The notes under the pieces were generated by a model, which did not search any database, was not told the origin of the DNA, and saw only the letters and a program-made list of their open reading frames with translations. Positions 63,788-64,000 of a DNA stretch of 64,000 nt are shown here, piece after piece. The stretch comes from CAZEAP01 sp964510315 (GTDB taxonomy: Bacteria; Planctomycetota; Brocadiia; SM23-32), in assembly GCA_964510315.1 (NCBI GenBank), contig CAZEAP010000012.1, positions 38,715 to 102,714 on the forward strand, read 5' to 3'. The number at the start of each line of letters is the position of its first letter. Within the stretch, counting starts at the first letter, position 1. A program made the position numbers and the translations under genes.

Positions 63788-63846
63788 GACACTGATGAAA
63801 AACTCCCGACAGGCGAAAAGGAAAACGAACAACGCCAGACACAGAT
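63788..63846 (+). repeat. 59-base direct repeat, copy B
   Basis: Second copy of the element at 63552-63610, in the same orientation, starting GACACTGATGAAAAACTCCC. Copies are about 236 bases apart and have no coding potential. Confidence 0.85.
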
Positions 63847-64000
63847 ACACACCGATGCTTGCGCGCCCGGGGCGCACCCCCAGGACCAGGGACTTCGTCA
63901 AGAGCCCGCCCTGGGGCGCGTACATCTTCAGCGTCGGCGCCGCGGAGCGGCGCGGTCGTGAAGGCCAGGGCTTCAGCCCTGGTATTTCCCGCGAAAACCC

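Larger units (their letters stand above)
63071..64000. other. Non-coding repeat-rich region
   Basis: No credible gene in 930 bases. The stretch 63460-63630 is built of short purine-rich units such as ACCACGGAG, CACGGAGGGC, CACTGAT and CACAGAT, of a kind seen as intergenic repeat elements in many bacterial genomes. The start (63071-63390) has no clear feature except AAAGTTATTGG and GGGGTTCGTTTCGTAATCG. The last part (63850-64000) shows nothing I can support. Confidence 0.6.

Overview
The window is GC-rich, gene-dense bacterial DNA. Its content points to Planctomycetota or a neighbouring phylum, most likely from an uncultured or environmental genome; this is inferred from gene content and neighbourhoods, since there is no rRNA to anchor it. 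The signs are: a groEL-groES-groEL set followed by dnaJ, grpE, an FmdB zinc ribbon and yacG; a DksA-type zinc finger next to lspA; a regulatory PTS set (DUF502, hpf, ptsN, HPr, ptsI); many catabolic or secreted enzymes of the kind abundant in that group (beta-helix/LamG protein, GH2-like hydrolase, Gfo/Idh/MocA oxidoreductase, sugar-phosphate isomerase, URO-D-like enzyme); and genes of a Gram-negative envelope (kdsA, LolA-like protein, lipoproteins).

Layout. 1-11.4 kb: partial TPR gene, kdsA-nadD, a giant secreted beta-helix protein, a THUMP-type methyltransferase, a MagIII-like DNA glycosylase, a zinc-ribbon Ser/Thr kinase, tRNA-Met(CAU) and a B12-binding radical SAM protein. 11.7-18.0 kb: protein-folding block with two different GroELs flanking one GroES. 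18.1-23.1 kb: membrane protein with an acidic repeat tail, a sugar isomerase/cupin pair and recG. 23-41.4 kb: mostly minus-strand accessory metabolism and surface genes. 41.5-50.1 kb: a nitrogen assimilation block (amtB, glnB, glnA, and an archaeal-type multi-subunit glutamate synthase) with a sigma-54-type promoter before amtB and another before glnA. 50.2-53.8 kb: dksA-like gene, lspA, an FHA-GAF-phosphatase regulator and purN. 54.3-56.5 kb: tRNA-Leu(CAA), a DUF362 ferredoxin protein and a pseudouridine synthase of the archaeal/eukaryotic Cbf5 type. 56.6-60.7 kb: DUF502, hpf, ptsN, a double-HPr protein and ptsI. 60.7-63.1 kb: a single-frame fusion of a methylated-DNA methyltransferase with CoaD, a LolA-like protein and a HAD phosphatase. 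63.1-64.0 kb: non-coding repeats.

The most unusual items are the Cbf5-type pseudouridine synthase with its PUA domain in a bacterial neighbourhood, and the Ogt-CoaD fusion joining DNA alkyl repair to CoA synthesis. Next come the paired sigma-54 promoters in the nitrogen block (with a PII protein lacking Tyr51), a zincin-like secreted protein whose metal ligands are changed, a THUMP methyltransferase with a changed NPPY motif, and a dnaJ leader hairpin that covers part of the ribosome binding site. Many sigma-70-type promoters can be read directly; most fit TTGAnn, 16-18 bases, TAnnnT. All functions are inferred by eye from motifs; no searches were run.
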